A stretch of DNA of 64,000 nt from Phycisphaerales bacterium (GCA_020850415.1 JADZER010000073.1:1-64000), one strand, 5' to 3'; positions 26,347 to 35,748 are shown, numbered from the stretch's first letter. Program-made: numbers and translations. The notes: a model not told the origin generated them from the letters alone.

Positions 26347-27330
26347 ATGGATCAGCAGGACGCTCCCAAGCCGGCCCGCGGCAATGGCCCCGGGGAGTTG
26401 GTGGTCCGCCTGGCTCTGGCCTACGGCGCCGCGGCCGTCGGGGCGTTCGCCCTGGCGATCTACGGCTACGCCAACGCGAACCCGGGGGTGCTGGCGCTGG
26501 GCGGTCTGGCGGTGGTGCTGGTGCTGGCGGTCGCGCCGGTGAGCTTCATCAGCGTGTCGCGCACCAGCTCGGGTTTGACGGGCCTGGACGCGGTCCTCGA
26601 CGAGATGCGCACGCTGCGGGGTGCGGTGGACCGGCTGCGGGAGTACCAGGCGCTCTCCGACGACGCCCGGCGGGTGCTCAACCGCGCCCGCGAGCGGGAC
26701 CTCCTGCTCCGCGCCATCGAGGAGGACATCGCGGCGGAGGACTGGGACGCGGCGGTGGTCCTGTGCGAGGAGTTGGCGGGGAGGTTCGGCTACCGCGAGG
26801 ACGCCGAGCAGTTCCGCCAGCGGGTCGAGACGGCCCGGTCGGCGACGCGCGACCGGAATGTCGGCGCGGCGATCGCCGCGCTCGACGGGCTGATCGTCCA
26901 GCGCCGGTGGGACCACGCGGTGAACCATGCGTCGAGCATCCGGCGGCTGTACCCGGACTCGCCCCGGATCAACGGGCTGCACCAGCGGGTCGAGAACGCC
27001 CGGGAGCGTTACAAGACCGACCTGGAGCGACGCTTCCTGCACGCGGCGCAGGGCGAGAGCGTGGACGAGGCGATGGACCTGCTCAAGGAGCTCGACGCCT
27101 ATCTGAGCGAGACCGACGCCGAGCCCTTCCGCGAGCTTGCGCGGGGCGTGATCGGCAAGGCCCGCGAGAACCTCGGGGCGTCGTTCAAGCTCGCCGTCCG
27201 CGATAAGCGGTGGAGCGACGCCTCCAGGCTCGGCGAGCGGATCATCGCCGACTTCCCGAACACGCGCATGGCCGAGGAGGTCCGGTCGCTGATCGACAGC
27301 ATCCGCGAGCGGGCGAGGGTGCCGGTCTAA
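26347..27330 (+). CDS. Membrane-anchored helical repeat protein, unknown function
   Basis: 327 residues. Two transmembrane segments near the N-terminus (about 20-40, AYGAAAVGAFALAIYGYA, and 45-65, LALGGLAVVLVLAVAPVSF) precede a long helical domain of about 260 residues with TPR-like spacing (DWDAAVVLCEELAGRFGY, RWDHAVNHASSIRRLYPDSP, RWSDASRLGERIIADFPNT). Such domains usually mediate protein contact. No family is recognised. Strong AAGGAAGGAG ribosome site. Ends 8 bp from the convergent argH stop. Confidence 0.65.
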   Translation: MDQQDAPKPARGNGPGELVVRLALAYGAAAVGAFALAIYGYANANPGVLALGGLAVVLVLAVAPVSFISVSRTSSGLTGLDAVLDEMRTLRGAVDRLREYQALSDDARRVLNRARERDLLLRAIEEDIAAEDWDAAVVLCEELAGRFGYREDAEQFRQRVETARSATRDRNVGAAIAALDGLIVQRRWDHAVNHASSIRRLYPDSPRINGLHQRVENARERYKTDLERRFLHAAQGESVDEAMDLLKELDAYLSETDAEPFRELARGVIGKARENLGASFKLAVRDKRWSDASRLGERIIADFPNTRMAEEVRSLIDSIRERARVPV

Positions 27331-27338
27331 GGCGGCCG

Positions 27339-28739
27339 CTACGCGCCCAGTTCGGATCTGGCCCGCGCGAGCGCCGCCCGCACGCGCGCGGGGGCCGTCC
27401 CGCCGGTGACATCGCGTTTGGCGAGCGTGGACTCGAGCGTGAGCCGCCCGAAGACATCGCCCTTGACGGCCGGGGCGTGGGCGCGGAGGTCGTCCAGCGG
27501 CAGGTCCTCGAGGGTCACGCCCCGGGCAAGGGCGAGGCGCACCAACGCCCCGACCTGTTCGTGCGCGTCGCGGAAGGGCACGCCCTGGCCGACGAGGTAG
27601 TCGGCGAGCTCGGTCGCGTTCGCGAAGCCGGCGAGGGCGGCGGCGCGGCACCGCGTGCGATCGAACGAGCAGCCGTCGATGACCCTCGCCGCGATCCGCA
27701 GGCACACGCCCAGGTGGTCCAGCGCGTCGAAGAGCGGCTCCTTGTCCTCCTGCAGGTCCTTGTTGTACGCCAGCGGCAGGCCCTTGCAGGTGACGAGCAA
27801 CGCGACCAGGTCGCCGATGATGCGCCCGGCCTTGCCCCGCAGCAACTCGCAGGCGTCGGGGTTCTTCTTCTGGGGCATAATCGAGGAGCCGCTGGTGACG
27901 GCGTCGTCCATCTCGACCATCCCGAACTCGCGCGTGGAGTAGATGATGAGCTCCTCGCCCAGGCGGGAGAGATGGATCGCGCAGACGGCGCACGCGCCGA
28001 GGGCCTCGAGCGCGAAGTCGCGGTCGGCGACCCCGTCGAGGCTGTTGGGCGTGGGGGCGTCGAAGCCCAGGTCCTTCGCGAGGGCCTCGCGGTCTATCGG
28101 GTAGGCCGTGCCCGCGAGCGCCGCCGAGCCGAGGGGGCAGCGGTTGAGCCGGGCCCGCGCGTCGGCCAGGCGGGTCCGGTCGCGGTCCAGGGCCTCGAAG
28201 TGGGCGAGGGCCCAGTGCGCGAGCAGCACGGGCTGGGCGGGCTGCAGGTGGGTGTACCCGGGGAAGGGGGTGTCGATCTCGCGATCGGCGAGGCGGATAA
28301 GCGCTCGTTGGAGCTCGCGGATCTCGGCGGCGCGCTCGTCGATCGCGGCCCGCGTCCACAGGCGCAGGTCGGTCGCGACCTGGTCGTTTCGGCTGCGTCC
28401 GGTGTGGAGCTTCTTGCCGAGCGGGCCGAGCGCGGCGACGAGCTTCTGCTCCACCCAGGTGTGGACATCCTCGGCCCCGGAGTCGACCGGCGGGGCGGCG
28501 AGGCTCATCGCCTCCGTTTCGAGGGCCGCGAGGGCCCCGTCGAGCCTCGCGACTTCCTCGCCGGCCAGGACCCCCGCCCGTGCGAGGGCCTTGGCCCAGG
28601 CCCGCGAGCCCTCGATGTCCTGGCGGACCAGGCGCCAGTCGAAGGGCAGGGAGTCGTTGATCGCGCGGAAGAGGGCGTCGGGGCCGGAGGCGAATCGGCC
28701 GCCCCAGAGCGAGTGCGGTGCGTGGTCGGTGTTGGTCAT
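27339..28739 (-). CDS. argH: Argininosuccinate lyase
   Basis: Last step of arginine synthesis, splitting argininosuccinate to arginine and fumarate. 466 residues, normal length. The N-terminus LWGGRFASGPD, the catalytic HTGRSRNDQ motif, PGYTHLQPAQPV and the fumarase-superfamily signature GSSIMPQKKNPD (flexible loop Ser) are all intact. The ATG at 28739 is preceded at 7 nt by TACCAT and has no Shine-Dalgarno sequence, so the mRNA is likely leaderless. Divergent from kdsD across 43 bp. Confidence 0.96.
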   Translation of the reverse strand: MTNTDHAPHSLWGGRFASGPDALFRAINDSLPFDWRLVRQDIEGSRAWAKALARAGVLAGEEVARLDGALAALETEAMSLAAPPVDSGAEDVHTWVEQKLVAALGPLGKKLHTGRSRNDQVATDLRLWTRAAIDERAAEIRELQRALIRLADREIDTPFPGYTHLQPAQPVLLAHWALAHFEALDRDRTRLADARARLNRCPLGSAALAGTAYPIDREALAKDLGFDAPTPNSLDGVADRDFALEALGACAVCAIHLSRLGEELIIYSTREFGMVEMDDAVTSGSSIMPQKKNPDACELLRGKAGRIIGDLVALLVTCKGLPLAYNKDLQEDKEPLFDALDHLGVCLRIAARVIDGCSFDRTRCRAAALAGFANATELADYLVGQGVPFRDAHEQVGALVRLALARGVTLEDLPLDDLRAHAPAVKGDVFGRLTLESTLAKRDVTGGTAPARVRAALARARSELGA

Positions 28740-28782
28740 GGCCCGGATGGTATTGCACCGCCCGGGCCCTATCCTTGCTCGC
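28740..28782. promoter_or_regulatory. Divergent argH / kdsD leaderless promoter region
   Basis: The minus-strand -10 candidate TACCAT (28752-28747) ends 7 nt before argH ATG. The plus-strand candidate TATCCT (28770-28775) ends 7 nt before kdsD ATG. The whole intergenic region is only 43 bp, so the two polymerase sites overlap. Confidence 0.5.
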
Positions 28783-29841
28783 ATGCACCCCCAGCCGTCG
28801 AAGACGCAGACCGCCCCGGCGATTCAGGACGAGCTCGCGTTCGTCCGGAGGGTGCTCGCGGCCGAGGTCGGCGCGATCGAGGCCACCGGCGCACTCCTCG
28901 GCGAGGCGTTCTGTCAGGCGGTCTCGCTGATCGTCCGCTGCGCCGAGGCCGGGGGGACGGTGCTGGTCACCGGGCTGGGTAAGAGCGGCCTGGTCGGGGC
29001 GAAGATCTCGGCCACGCTCTCGTCGCTGGGCATCCCCTCCCACCCGGTCCACCCGACCGAGGCCGCCCATGGCGACCTGGGACGCTTCCGCCCCAGCGAC
29101 ACGGTGATCTGCCTGAGCCGCTCGGGCGAGACCGATGAGGTGGTCAACCTCGCGGCCATCCTGAGGCAGGACCGGCTGCCGATCATCAGCATCACCGGCG
29201 GGGCGCCCGGCGAGGGGCACAGGCCCTCGAGCCTGGAACGCCTCGCGACCGTGTGTCTGCATCTCGGCGAGTTCGACGAGGCGGGCGAGGGCCCCGAGGC
29301 GCCGACCGCGTCGACCACCGCCACGCTGGCCCTTGGCGACGCCCTCGCGCTCGCGGCCGCGAGGCGCCGGGATTTCACCGACGCGGACTTCGCCCAGCGC
29401 CACCCCGGCGGGACGCTCGGCGGCCTGCTCCGCCCCGTGACGGATGTGCTGCGCTCCCGGACCAACGGCAACTGCCCGGCGATCCCGGAGTCCACGCCGA
29501 TCATCGAGGCCGTCGGCGCCGCGCAGGGCCGGCGCGCCGGGGCTGTGCTGCTCATCGACGGCGAGGGTCGGCTCAGCGGCATCTTTACGGACGCCGACCT
29601 GCGTCGGAAGCTCACCGAGCGGGGCCCGGGCGACTGGATGCGCGAGCCGATCGCCACGGTCATGACCCGCTCGCCCACGACCCTGCCCGGGGACGCGCTG
29701 GTCCGCGACGCGGTCCGGCTCACCCGCGAGCGGCGGCTGGACGAGATCCCGATCGTCGATGCCGACGGCAGGCCGGTGGGTATTCTCGATGTTCAGGACC
29801 TGATCGCCATGCGGCTGGTCAAGGACGAGGATCATCGGTAA
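28783..29841 (+). CDS. kdsD: D-arabinose 5-phosphate isomerase (SIS + two CBS domains)
   Basis: Interconverts ribulose 5-phosphate and arabinose 5-phosphate, the first committed step to the KDO sugar of LPS. 352 residues. The SIS domain occupies about 40-190 with VTGLGKSGLVGAKISATLSSLG and HGDLGRFRPSDTVICLSRSGETDE, then FAQRHPGGTLGG, and two CBS domains (about 220-350) including GIFTDADLRRKL and GILDVQDLIAMRL. This matches KdsD/KpsF. The next gene encodes an LptC/LptA-like protein, which supports an LPS role and implies a true outer membrane with LPS. Confidence 0.92.
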   Translation: MHPQPSKTQTAPAIQDELAFVRRVLAAEVGAIEATGALLGEAFCQAVSLIVRCAEAGGTVLVTGLGKSGLVGAKISATLSSLGIPSHPVHPTEAAHGDLGRFRPSDTVICLSRSGETDEVVNLAAILRQDRLPIISITGGAPGEGHRPSSLERLATVCLHLGEFDEAGEGPEAPTASTTATLALGDALALAAARRRDFTDADFAQRHPGGTLGGLLRPVTDVLRSRTNGNCPAIPESTPIIEAVGAAQGRRAGAVLLIDGEGRLSGIFTDADLRRKLTERGPGDWMREPIATVMTRSPTTLPGDALVRDAVRLTRERRLDEIPIVDADGRPVGILDVQDLIAMRLVKDEDHR

Positions 29842-29963
29842 TCCCGGGCGCACGCCCCGGTTACGGCGGGGCTCGTGTGAGACCGGCGCCTCGCCGGGCG
29901 GCCCCGACGGCCCGCTCCGCGGCGCCCGAACGGGGTCCAGCGCTGGATGAAGCCCCGGCGCGA

Positions 29964-29969
29964 TACGAT
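29964..29969 (+). promoter_or_regulatory. Putative -10 hexamer of the LptC/LptA-like gene
   Basis: TACGAT ends 8 nt before ATG 29978. The 136-bp gap after kdsD shows no other feature. Confidence 0.4.
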
Positions 29970-29977
29970 CCACTCCC

Positions 29978-32900
29978 ATGCCCAAGGCCAAAGCCCCCCA
30001 GCCGCGCCCGCTTAGTTTCCACCTCGCGATGGGCGTTGCCCTGGTGTGCCTGCTCGCGGTGGCGTTCATCGTCTTCCGCGCGGTCACCGCGCCCCCCGCG
30101 GCCGGGCCGGCCTCGCGCGACGACGCGTTTGCCACCGGCACCGACGAGGGCGTGCTCGGCCAGGACAGCGGGGCCAGGGGCCTGCATATCCAGATCATGG
30201 ACCGGGAGGCCAAGAACCGGCTCAGCGCCGAGCTGATGTCCGACACCATCGACCCGCTCCAGGCGCAGCGCTACCAGGTCACCCAGCCCCGCGCGACCGT
30301 CTACCTGGAGGACGGGCGTGTGATCCACATCACCGCCCGCGGCGGGACGCTCGTCATGCCCGACCGCGCCAAGGCCCCCGAGACCGGCACCCTCACCGAC
30401 GATGTCGTCGTCCGGCTCTTCAACCGACGCGTCGACGGCTCGGCCCCGGTGATCGAGGCCGACGAGCCCGCGTTCACCTGGACCGGCAGGTCGCTGACCT
30501 TCGACTCGACGCTCGGCGAAGCGTCCACCGACGAGCCGTTCGTGCTGGCCTCGCGCGAGTTTGAGTTCAGCGCCAAAGACGCCAAGCTGCTCATCAACCA
30601 GGCGCTCGAGCGGTTGGAGCGGTTCACGGTCCGCCAGGGCGGCACGCTCGTGTACACCGATCGGCCCGACGAGCAGGCCCCGACGCCACCGCCCGCCGGG
30701 ACGGCGACGGCGGGCGCGGGGGCGGCCCCCGAGCGGGGGGGCGCGGCCGATCCCGGATTGCCCCCGCCACCCCCGGTGACGACCTACTACCAGGCGGCCA
30801 TGCGTGACGGCATCGTGCTGACGCGGGCCGGGCAGGAGGTCCGCAGCGACCGGATGGATGTGTTCGCGCGCACGATCGATAGCCGCCTGCCGCCGGGGGC
30901 GATCGCCGAGTTCCGCACGGGGCCGGTGGAGCCAGACGGGGACGCGGCGGAGGGCGCCGACGGCGCGCCCGCGGGGCTAGGGCAGGGGGCCCCGGCGGGA
31001 TCTGCCGGCGATGGGGTTACGGGTCAGGCGGGCGCACCGCCCGACAGCACGCTCACGCCGCCCGCGCCGACCGAGGCCACGGCGCCGGAGGAGGACGGGC
31101 CGACCACCCTCACCTGGACGGGCGTGCTCGAGGTGCGACCGCTCTCGGCCGAGCCGCCCGAGCTGGCGAAGAACCATCTGCTCGCCAGGTTCACCTCCGA
31201 GGAGAGCGGGGTGGTGACCTTCGCCGATGCGGCGTCGGAGGCGAGCGGGCGCGCGGCGGTGGTGGAGTACGGCTTCACGGGCGCGGAGCTGGTGCTGAGC
31301 GGCCCCTCGCAGGGCCGGAGCGTGCTGGTGAGCTCGCCCTCGATGGGCGAGGCGAGCATGGGCCGGTTCGAGCTGCCGCTGAAGACGGGCGAGGCGACGA
31401 TCCCCGGCCCGTTCACGGTCATCGGGGCGGACGGCATCAGCCGCATCGACTCGGGCGAGCGGGCCCGCCTGCTCTTCGCCGTCGAGGACGGGCGTCTGAC
31501 GGGCCAGCTGCTCGAGGCCGAGTTCATCGGTACGGCGAAGGCGGCGGACGCGGACGCCTCGTTGGAGGCCAACCGTCTGCTGGCCACCTTCGAGCCCGAC
31601 GCCGACGGGCGGTCCCAGCTCGCGAGGTTGGTCGCGGTCGAGAGTGTCCGCCTCGCCGACGGCAAGGGCGCGACGGGCTGGTGCGACATGCTCGATACGC
31701 GATTCGCGAGGGGCGCCGACCAGCCCACGCCCGAGTCCTTCACCGCCGAGGGCAACGCGAGCTTCCGCGACCAGACCGCCCGGGTCGACGCCCAGCACCT
31801 CCACGCGATCCTCCGCGCAACCGAGTCGGGAGGGATCGAGGTCGCCAAGGCCTGGGCCGAAGGGGCCGTCGAGTTCCGGCGCCACGGCGACCGCATCGCC
31901 ATCAACGGCGAGCGGCTCTTCGCCGACACGGACGCCCAGTACCTGGAGGTTGAGAGCGACGCGGGGCAGGCCTCCGTCGCCCGCGGCCCCACCCGGATCG
32001 CCGGGTCGAGCGTGCGACTGAACGGTCTGGAGCGCACGGCGTTCGTGCAGGGCGTCGGCAGCTTCGAGCACCGCGCCGGCAAGGGCGATCAGGCCTCACG
32101 CGTCTTCGCGGGTTGGACCGAGGGGATGGCCTTCGACGACCTCGACGGCAAGCTCGAGGCCGTCGGCGCTGTGGAGGCAGACCACGAGCCCGACGCCTTC
32201 ACCCGCGAGCACATCAGCGCCTCGGTGCTCCGGGTCGAGCTGGAGCCGGGGACGCCGGGCGAGGAGGTGCTCGCGACCGACGAGCCGGCCGAACCGACGG
32301 CGAGCGAGACCGACCGGCCGATCCGGACCGTCTATGCCGCCGGGCGCGAGCCCCGCGAGGGCGAGGAGCCCGACGACGCCTGGCGTCTGGCGCGGGTCGA
32401 ATCGGCCAGGTATGTCGCCCCGCTGGAGGCGGTCGACGCCGCGATCGAGAAGGGCTCCGAGGCCCAGCCGGCGCTCGAGCGGGCCTTCCGGCTGAGCGGG
32501 ACGGAGATCTTGGCCGACAACACGGCCGGCACGCTCGATGTCCCGGGGCGCGGGCGGCTGGTCATCGCCGACCTGCGTCCGCAGCCCGAGGGCGAGCCCA
32601 GCGAGGAGCGGGGGGCCGCGTTGTTCGACTGGTCCGGCTCGCTCCACGCCGACCGCAACGCGGGTGAGGCCCAGATGGTCCAGGGCGTGCAGATGGTGCA
32701 CCACCGCACGCTGGACGGCACGAGGACCGTTCTCGACTGCCAGTGGCTCAAGGTCCGGTTCACCCCCGGCGAGGGCGCCGCCGGCGCCGAGCCGGAGAGC
32801 CTGTTCGGCGGACTGCGGTCGGCCATCGCCGAGACGCAGGTCTACCTGCGGACCGATGCCCGCGAGATGACCGCGAGCCTGCTGGAGTACAACCCCGACA

Positions 32901-33055
32901 CGGGGATCGCCCGTGCGGTGGGCGAGTCCTTCGACGGCGTGCGGATCCTCGACCGGAGGACCGGCTCGCCCATGACCGCCTCGGCCATGATCTGGGACCT
33001 GACCACCGACCGGGTCGATATCGTGGACCCGAGCACGATCACGATCATCCGATGA
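29978..33055 (+). CDS. Giant LptC/LptA (OstA)-like LPS-transport protein
   Basis: 1025 residues with one N-terminal transmembrane helix (about 12-36, FHLAMGVALVCLLAVAFIVFRAV) and an otherwise periplasmic, beta-rich body. The segment after the anchor (GLHIQIMDREAKNRLSAEL ... YQVTQPRATVYLEDGRVIHITARGG) follows the LptC pattern of derivatised-lipid handling, and later sections repeat OstA-like strands (TFTAEGNASFRDQTARVDAQHLHAIL, VEFRRHGDRIAINGERLF, MTASLLEYN). Pro/Ala/Gly-rich linkers near 235-260 and 315-375 separate modules. Typical LptC is about 190 residues and LptA about 180, so this looks like a multi-module periplasmic bridge in one chain. Position directly after kdsD supports the reading. 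Confidence 0.6.
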   Translation: MPKAKAPQPRPLSFHLAMGVALVCLLAVAFIVFRAVTAPPAAGPASRDDAFATGTDEGVLGQDSGARGLHIQIMDREAKNRLSAELMSDTIDPLQAQRYQVTQPRATVYLEDGRVIHITARGGTLVMPDRAKAPETGTLTDDVVVRLFNRRVDGSAPVIEADEPAFTWTGRSLTFDSTLGEASTDEPFVLASREFEFSAKDAKLLINQALERLERFTVRQGGTLVYTDRPDEQAPTPPPAGTATAGAGAAPERGGAADPGLPPPPPVTTYYQAAMRDGIVLTRAGQEVRSDRMDVFARTIDSRLPPGAIAEFRTGPVEPDGDAAEGADGAPAGLGQGAPAGSAGDGVTGQAGAPPDSTLTPPAPTEATAPEEDGPTTLTWTGVLEVRPLSAEPPELAKNHLLARFTSEESGVVTFADAASEASGRAAVVEYGFTGAELVLSGPSQGRSVLVSSPSMGEASMGRFELPLKTGEATIPGPFTVIGADGISRIDSGERARLLFAVEDGRLTGQLLEAEFIGTAKAADADASLEANRLLATFEPDADGRSQLARLVAVESVRLADGKGATGWCDMLDTRFARGADQPTPESFTAEGNASFRDQTARVDAQHLHAILRATESGGIEVAKAWAEGAVEFRRHGDRIAINGERLFADTDAQYLEVESDAGQASVARGPTRIAGSSVRLNGLERTAFVQGVGSFEHRAGKGDQASRVFAGWTEGMAFDDLDGKLEAVGAVEADHEPDAFTREHISASVLRVELEPGTPGEEVLATDEPAEPTASETDRPIRTVYAAGREPREGEEPDDAWRLARVESARYVAPLEAVDAAIEKGSEAQPALERAFRLSGTEILADNTAGTLDVPGRGRLVIADLRPQPEGEPSEERGAALFDWSGSLHADRNAGEAQMVQGVQMVHHRTLDGTRTVLDCQWLKVRFTPGEGAAGAEPESLFGGLRSAIAETQVYLRTDAREMTASLLEYNPDTGIARAVGESFDGVRILDRRTGSPMTASAMIWDLTTDRVDIVDPSTITIIR

Positions 33056-33058
33056 GAA

Positions 33059-33087
33059 AGGGTGGCCGGGGCGAGCCCGACCACCCT
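33059..33087. terminator. Bidirectional terminator between convergent genes
   Basis: Arms AGGGTGG and CCACCCT with an inner GGG/CCC pairing. On the minus strand the hairpin is followed by TTTCTC, on the plus strand by CTGAGTG, so it is stronger for the OmpA-like gene. Confidence 0.55.
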
Positions 33088-33118
33088 CTGAGTGTCGCGT
33101 GTATCGGCGCGTCGGGTG

Positions 33119-33772
33119 CTAGTTGCCGAGCACCACGATCTCGACCCGCCGGCTCTCGGACTTGGAGCCCTTGGGCCTGTCGGGCCCGAACGCGGCCGCG
33201 TACATCCGCCGGGTGGCCACGCCCTTGCCGATGAGGTACTTCTCGACTGCGTTGGCGCGCTCGAAGCTCAGGTGCTCGTTGCTGGGCCACTTGCTCTTTC
33301 GGATGGGATCGGTGTCGGTGTAGCCCTCGATGCGGATCTGGTAGCTGCCGAACTGCCCGTTGAGCATCTCGGCGACATGGTCGAGGGTCCGCTTGGCGCC
33401 GCTCTTGATGCTGATCTGTCCTGAATCGAAGAGCACATCGCCCGCGACGGAGACGACCAGGTCGGAGCCGCGCATGGAGATGGTGGCCCCGTCGATGCCG
33501 CCGATCTGGCCGGCGCCGCTCACCTGCCCGCTGGCCTTCATGTCCTCGAGTGCCTTGGCCAACTCGGCGTTCTCCTGCTCGAGCTTGCCCTTGGTGTCGA
33601 GCCACATGGCGCGCTCGCCCTCGAGGGCGGCCATCTGCCCGCGCAGCTCGTTGTTCTCATCCAGCAGGGCGTCGTAGTCGGTCCGCTTGACATTGCCGCA
33701 GCCCACCGCCGAGAGCGCGACCGCCGCCGTGAGCATGCACGCCAAGACCCGCTTGATCCTCGACCCGTCCAT
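33119..33772 (-). CDS. OmpA-family peptidoglycan-binding lipoprotein
   Basis: 217 residues. A signal sequence ends in a lipobox (ALSAVGC, Cys near 25). A coiled-coil stretch follows (about 35-80, DALLDENNELRGQMAALEGE and LEQENAELAKALEDM), then an OmpA_C domain with DVLFDSGQISIKSGAKRTLDHVA, IEGYTDTDPIRKSKWPSNEHLSFERANAVEKYL. The domain would clamp the outer membrane to diaminopimelate peptidoglycan. It resembles Pal but has the longer coiled-coil linker typical of planctomycetes. A ribosome site AAGGAAG and a TACATT -10 box (33811-33816) lie upstream. Confidence 0.85.
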   Translation of the reverse strand: MDGSRIKRVLACMLTAAVALSAVGCGNVKRTDYDALLDENNELRGQMAALEGERAMWLDTKGKLEQENAELAKALEDMKASGQVSGAGQIGGIDGATISMRGSDLVVSVAGDVLFDSGQISIKSGAKRTLDHVAEMLNGQFGSYQIRIEGYTDTDPIRKSKWPSNEHLSFERANAVEKYLIGKGVATRRMYAAAFGPDRPKGSKSESRRVEIVVLGN

Positions 33773-33896
33773 GTGGCTTCCTTCCTGAGGTTCCCGCTTC
33801 CCGAGAGGCGAATGTACCCGGTGTTTCCGGTCTCTTCGGGCGCGCGTCGCGCGCCGCCCGACAGGGTACTCCATCGAGCGCCGGATCGCATTTTCA

Positions 33897-35468
33897 TCAC
33901 GGGAAATTCAGCGATCCCGGGGCCCCGAACATCCGTCCGAGCCCGGCCTCGAACGCCGCCTTGCCCAGGACGACCACGAGCGTCGCCACCGCCAGATAGG
34001 GCCCGTACGGCATCGCGCGACGCCCGTTGCCGGTCCAGCAGGTCTGCACCAGCACGATGTACAGCGCGATGAAGGGGGCGACGAAGAACGCCAGCACCGC
34101 GTCGATCCACCCCACGCACGCCCCGACGGCCGCGAGCAGGTGGACATCACCCAAGCCCATCGCCTCCTTGCCGAAGCCGAGGGTGCCGAAGATCCGGATC
34201 GCCCAGACGATCCCGCCGCCGGCCAGATACCCCATGCACACGCCGCCTAAGACGCTGAGCCACAAGGGGATAGGCTTCGACGCGACGAGCGCGAAGGTGA
34301 CGGGGTGCTGGCCCCAGGGTTGCCCGAGCCGCTGGCCGATCAGCCATCCCACCACTGCCAGCGCCAGGCATGGGGCCAGGAACAGCAGCTCCTTGCTGAC
34401 CTCGCGGCGGGCGTGCGGGTACTGGATCCACATCTCCGCGGGGCTCCCCTCGTCCGGGTCGGTCGGTGGTGGGGGCGTTCCCGCGATCGCCCGGAGGATG
34501 ACCCCGGCCAGCGGCACCCCCGCGAGGACACCCGCCAACGCCCCAACGACTCCGGAAAGCCCCAGCCGGGGCATCATCCACGCCCCGGCGACCGCGCATC
34601 CCGCGGTGCACGCCAGCACCACCCCGACGGTGCGGGCACGCCCGTCCGGTTGGGTTGGGGCGTCTGGGGGTGGGGCTGCGTCGGGTTTGGTCTGGGCATC
34701 GGGGTCGATGCCCGCCTCTGCCAGGGCTTTGGTTTCCCACTCGTCGTAGTCGGCGAAGCTCCGCCGGAGCAGCCCCAGCCCCAGGAGCGCGTTCGAGATC
34801 AGCAGCCCGGCGATGGCCCCTAGGGAGGCGCAGAGGATCGGCCAGCCGCTGACCCCCGGGGTTGCGATCGCCCACCAGTCGCCCTCGGCCACATGGCGCC
34901 AGGGCTTGCCCCGGATTTGCACCCATGCCGCCCAGAGGGGGTGGGCGAGGAAGCCGACCAGTGTGGGGGTCCAGGCGAGCGCCAGCGGGATGGTGAAGGT
35001 CCTCGCGTCGATGATGGTCATGGCGATGAGTGCGCTGACCATCATCAGGAGGGCGACGAAGACCGGCCATGTGCGCGCAAAGCCGTTCATCGCCCACTCG
35101 GGCTTGATGAGCGACCAGTCGAAGCCGAGCCAGTCGGCGTTGCGGTCGGGCACGAGGAACCAGAGCGTGTAGAAGCCGACGAAGACCAGCCCGACGATCG
35201 CCTCGACGATGGGGTACTCGGGGGAGATGGGGTTCTTGCAGAACCGGCACTTGCCCCGGAGCATGAGCCAGCCGAAGACCGGGATGTTCTCGCGCCAGCT
35301 GAGCAGGTGGTCGCACTTGGGGCAGCGGGAGGGGGGCGAGACGACGCTGAGGCCCAGGGGCATCCGGTAGACCAGCACATTGATCAGCGACCCCACGCAC
35401 GATCCGAACGCGAACGCGAACAGGACCTGCGTCGCGGCAAAGAAGGCCATGAGCATCTGGTGGTTCAT
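33897..35468 (-). CDS. Prepilin peptidase (A24), enlarged
   Basis: Membrane aspartyl protease that cleaves and methylates type IV prepilins. The N-terminal domain has FAFGSCVGSLINVLVYRMP and two zinc-type Cys pairs (CPKC, CRFC) as in PilD/GspO. The first catalytic Asp is in TIIDARTFTIP and the second in MGLGDVHLLAAVGA (GxGD motif). At 523 residues it is almost twice the usual length: about 220 extra residues with several more hydrophobic segments and a Pro/Asp-rich stretch lie between the two catalytic Asp. The prepilin-like protein at 9694-10497 is a potential substrate. Overlap-free, 21 bp after xseB on the same strand. Confidence 0.85.
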   Translation of the reverse strand: MNHQMLMAFFAATQVLFAFAFGSCVGSLINVLVYRMPLGLSVVSPPSRCPKCDHLLSWRENIPVFGWLMLRGKCRFCKNPISPEYPIVEAIVGLVFVGFYTLWFLVPDRNADWLGFDWSLIKPEWAMNGFARTWPVFVALLMMVSALIAMTIIDARTFTIPLALAWTPTLVGFLAHPLWAAWVQIRGKPWRHVAEGDWWAIATPGVSGWPILCASLGAIAGLLISNALLGLGLLRRSFADYDEWETKALAEAGIDPDAQTKPDAAPPPDAPTQPDGRARTVGVVLACTAGCAVAGAWMMPRLGLSGVVGALAGVLAGVPLAGVILRAIAGTPPPPTDPDEGSPAEMWIQYPHARREVSKELLFLAPCLALAVVGWLIGQRLGQPWGQHPVTFALVASKPIPLWLSVLGGVCMGYLAGGGIVWAIRIFGTLGFGKEAMGLGDVHLLAAVGACVGWIDAVLAFFVAPFIALYIVLVQTCWTGNGRRAMPYGPYLAVATLVVVLGKAAFEAGLGRMFGAPGSLNFP

Positions 35469-35489
35469 CCGCCGCGACGCCTCCCTGCG

Positions 35490-35738
35490 TCAGTCGCCCG
35501 CCCCCGTATCGGACTTCGGCCCGGGTTTGTCCAGCTTCGCGGTGATCTCCTCCACCCGCTGCTCGCACCTGTCGAGCACCTCGCGGCAGCGTCTGAGCAT
35601 CTCCGCGCCCTTGGCGTACTGCTCGATCTGCTCCTCGAGGCCCATCTCGCCGGACTCGATCTGCTCGATGATGGACTCGACCTCCGCGAGCGACTCCTCG
35701 AACGACGGGTTGGCCGGTTTGGGTTTCTTGGTGGTCAC
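35490..35738 (-). CDS. xseB: Exodeoxyribonuclease VII small subunit
   Basis: 82 residues. The helical core SFEESLAEVESIIEQIESGEMGLEEQIEQYAKG followed by RRCREVLDRCEQRVEEI is diagnostic. It pairs with XseA, whose gene ends 10 bp upstream on the same strand. GTG start. An in-frame longer version overlaps xseA and lacks similarity. Confidence 0.9.
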   Translation of the reverse strand: MTTKKPKPANPSFEESLAEVESIIEQIESGEMGLEEQIEQYAKGAEMLRRCREVLDRCEQRVEEITAKLDKPGPKSDTGAGD

Positions 35739-35748
35739 GCCGGACACA

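Noticed and set aside
26239..30249. 1336-residue minus-strand open frame
   Set aside because: Antisense of the cupin, helical protein and kdsD in a GC-rich genome; argH occupies another frame and has real motifs.
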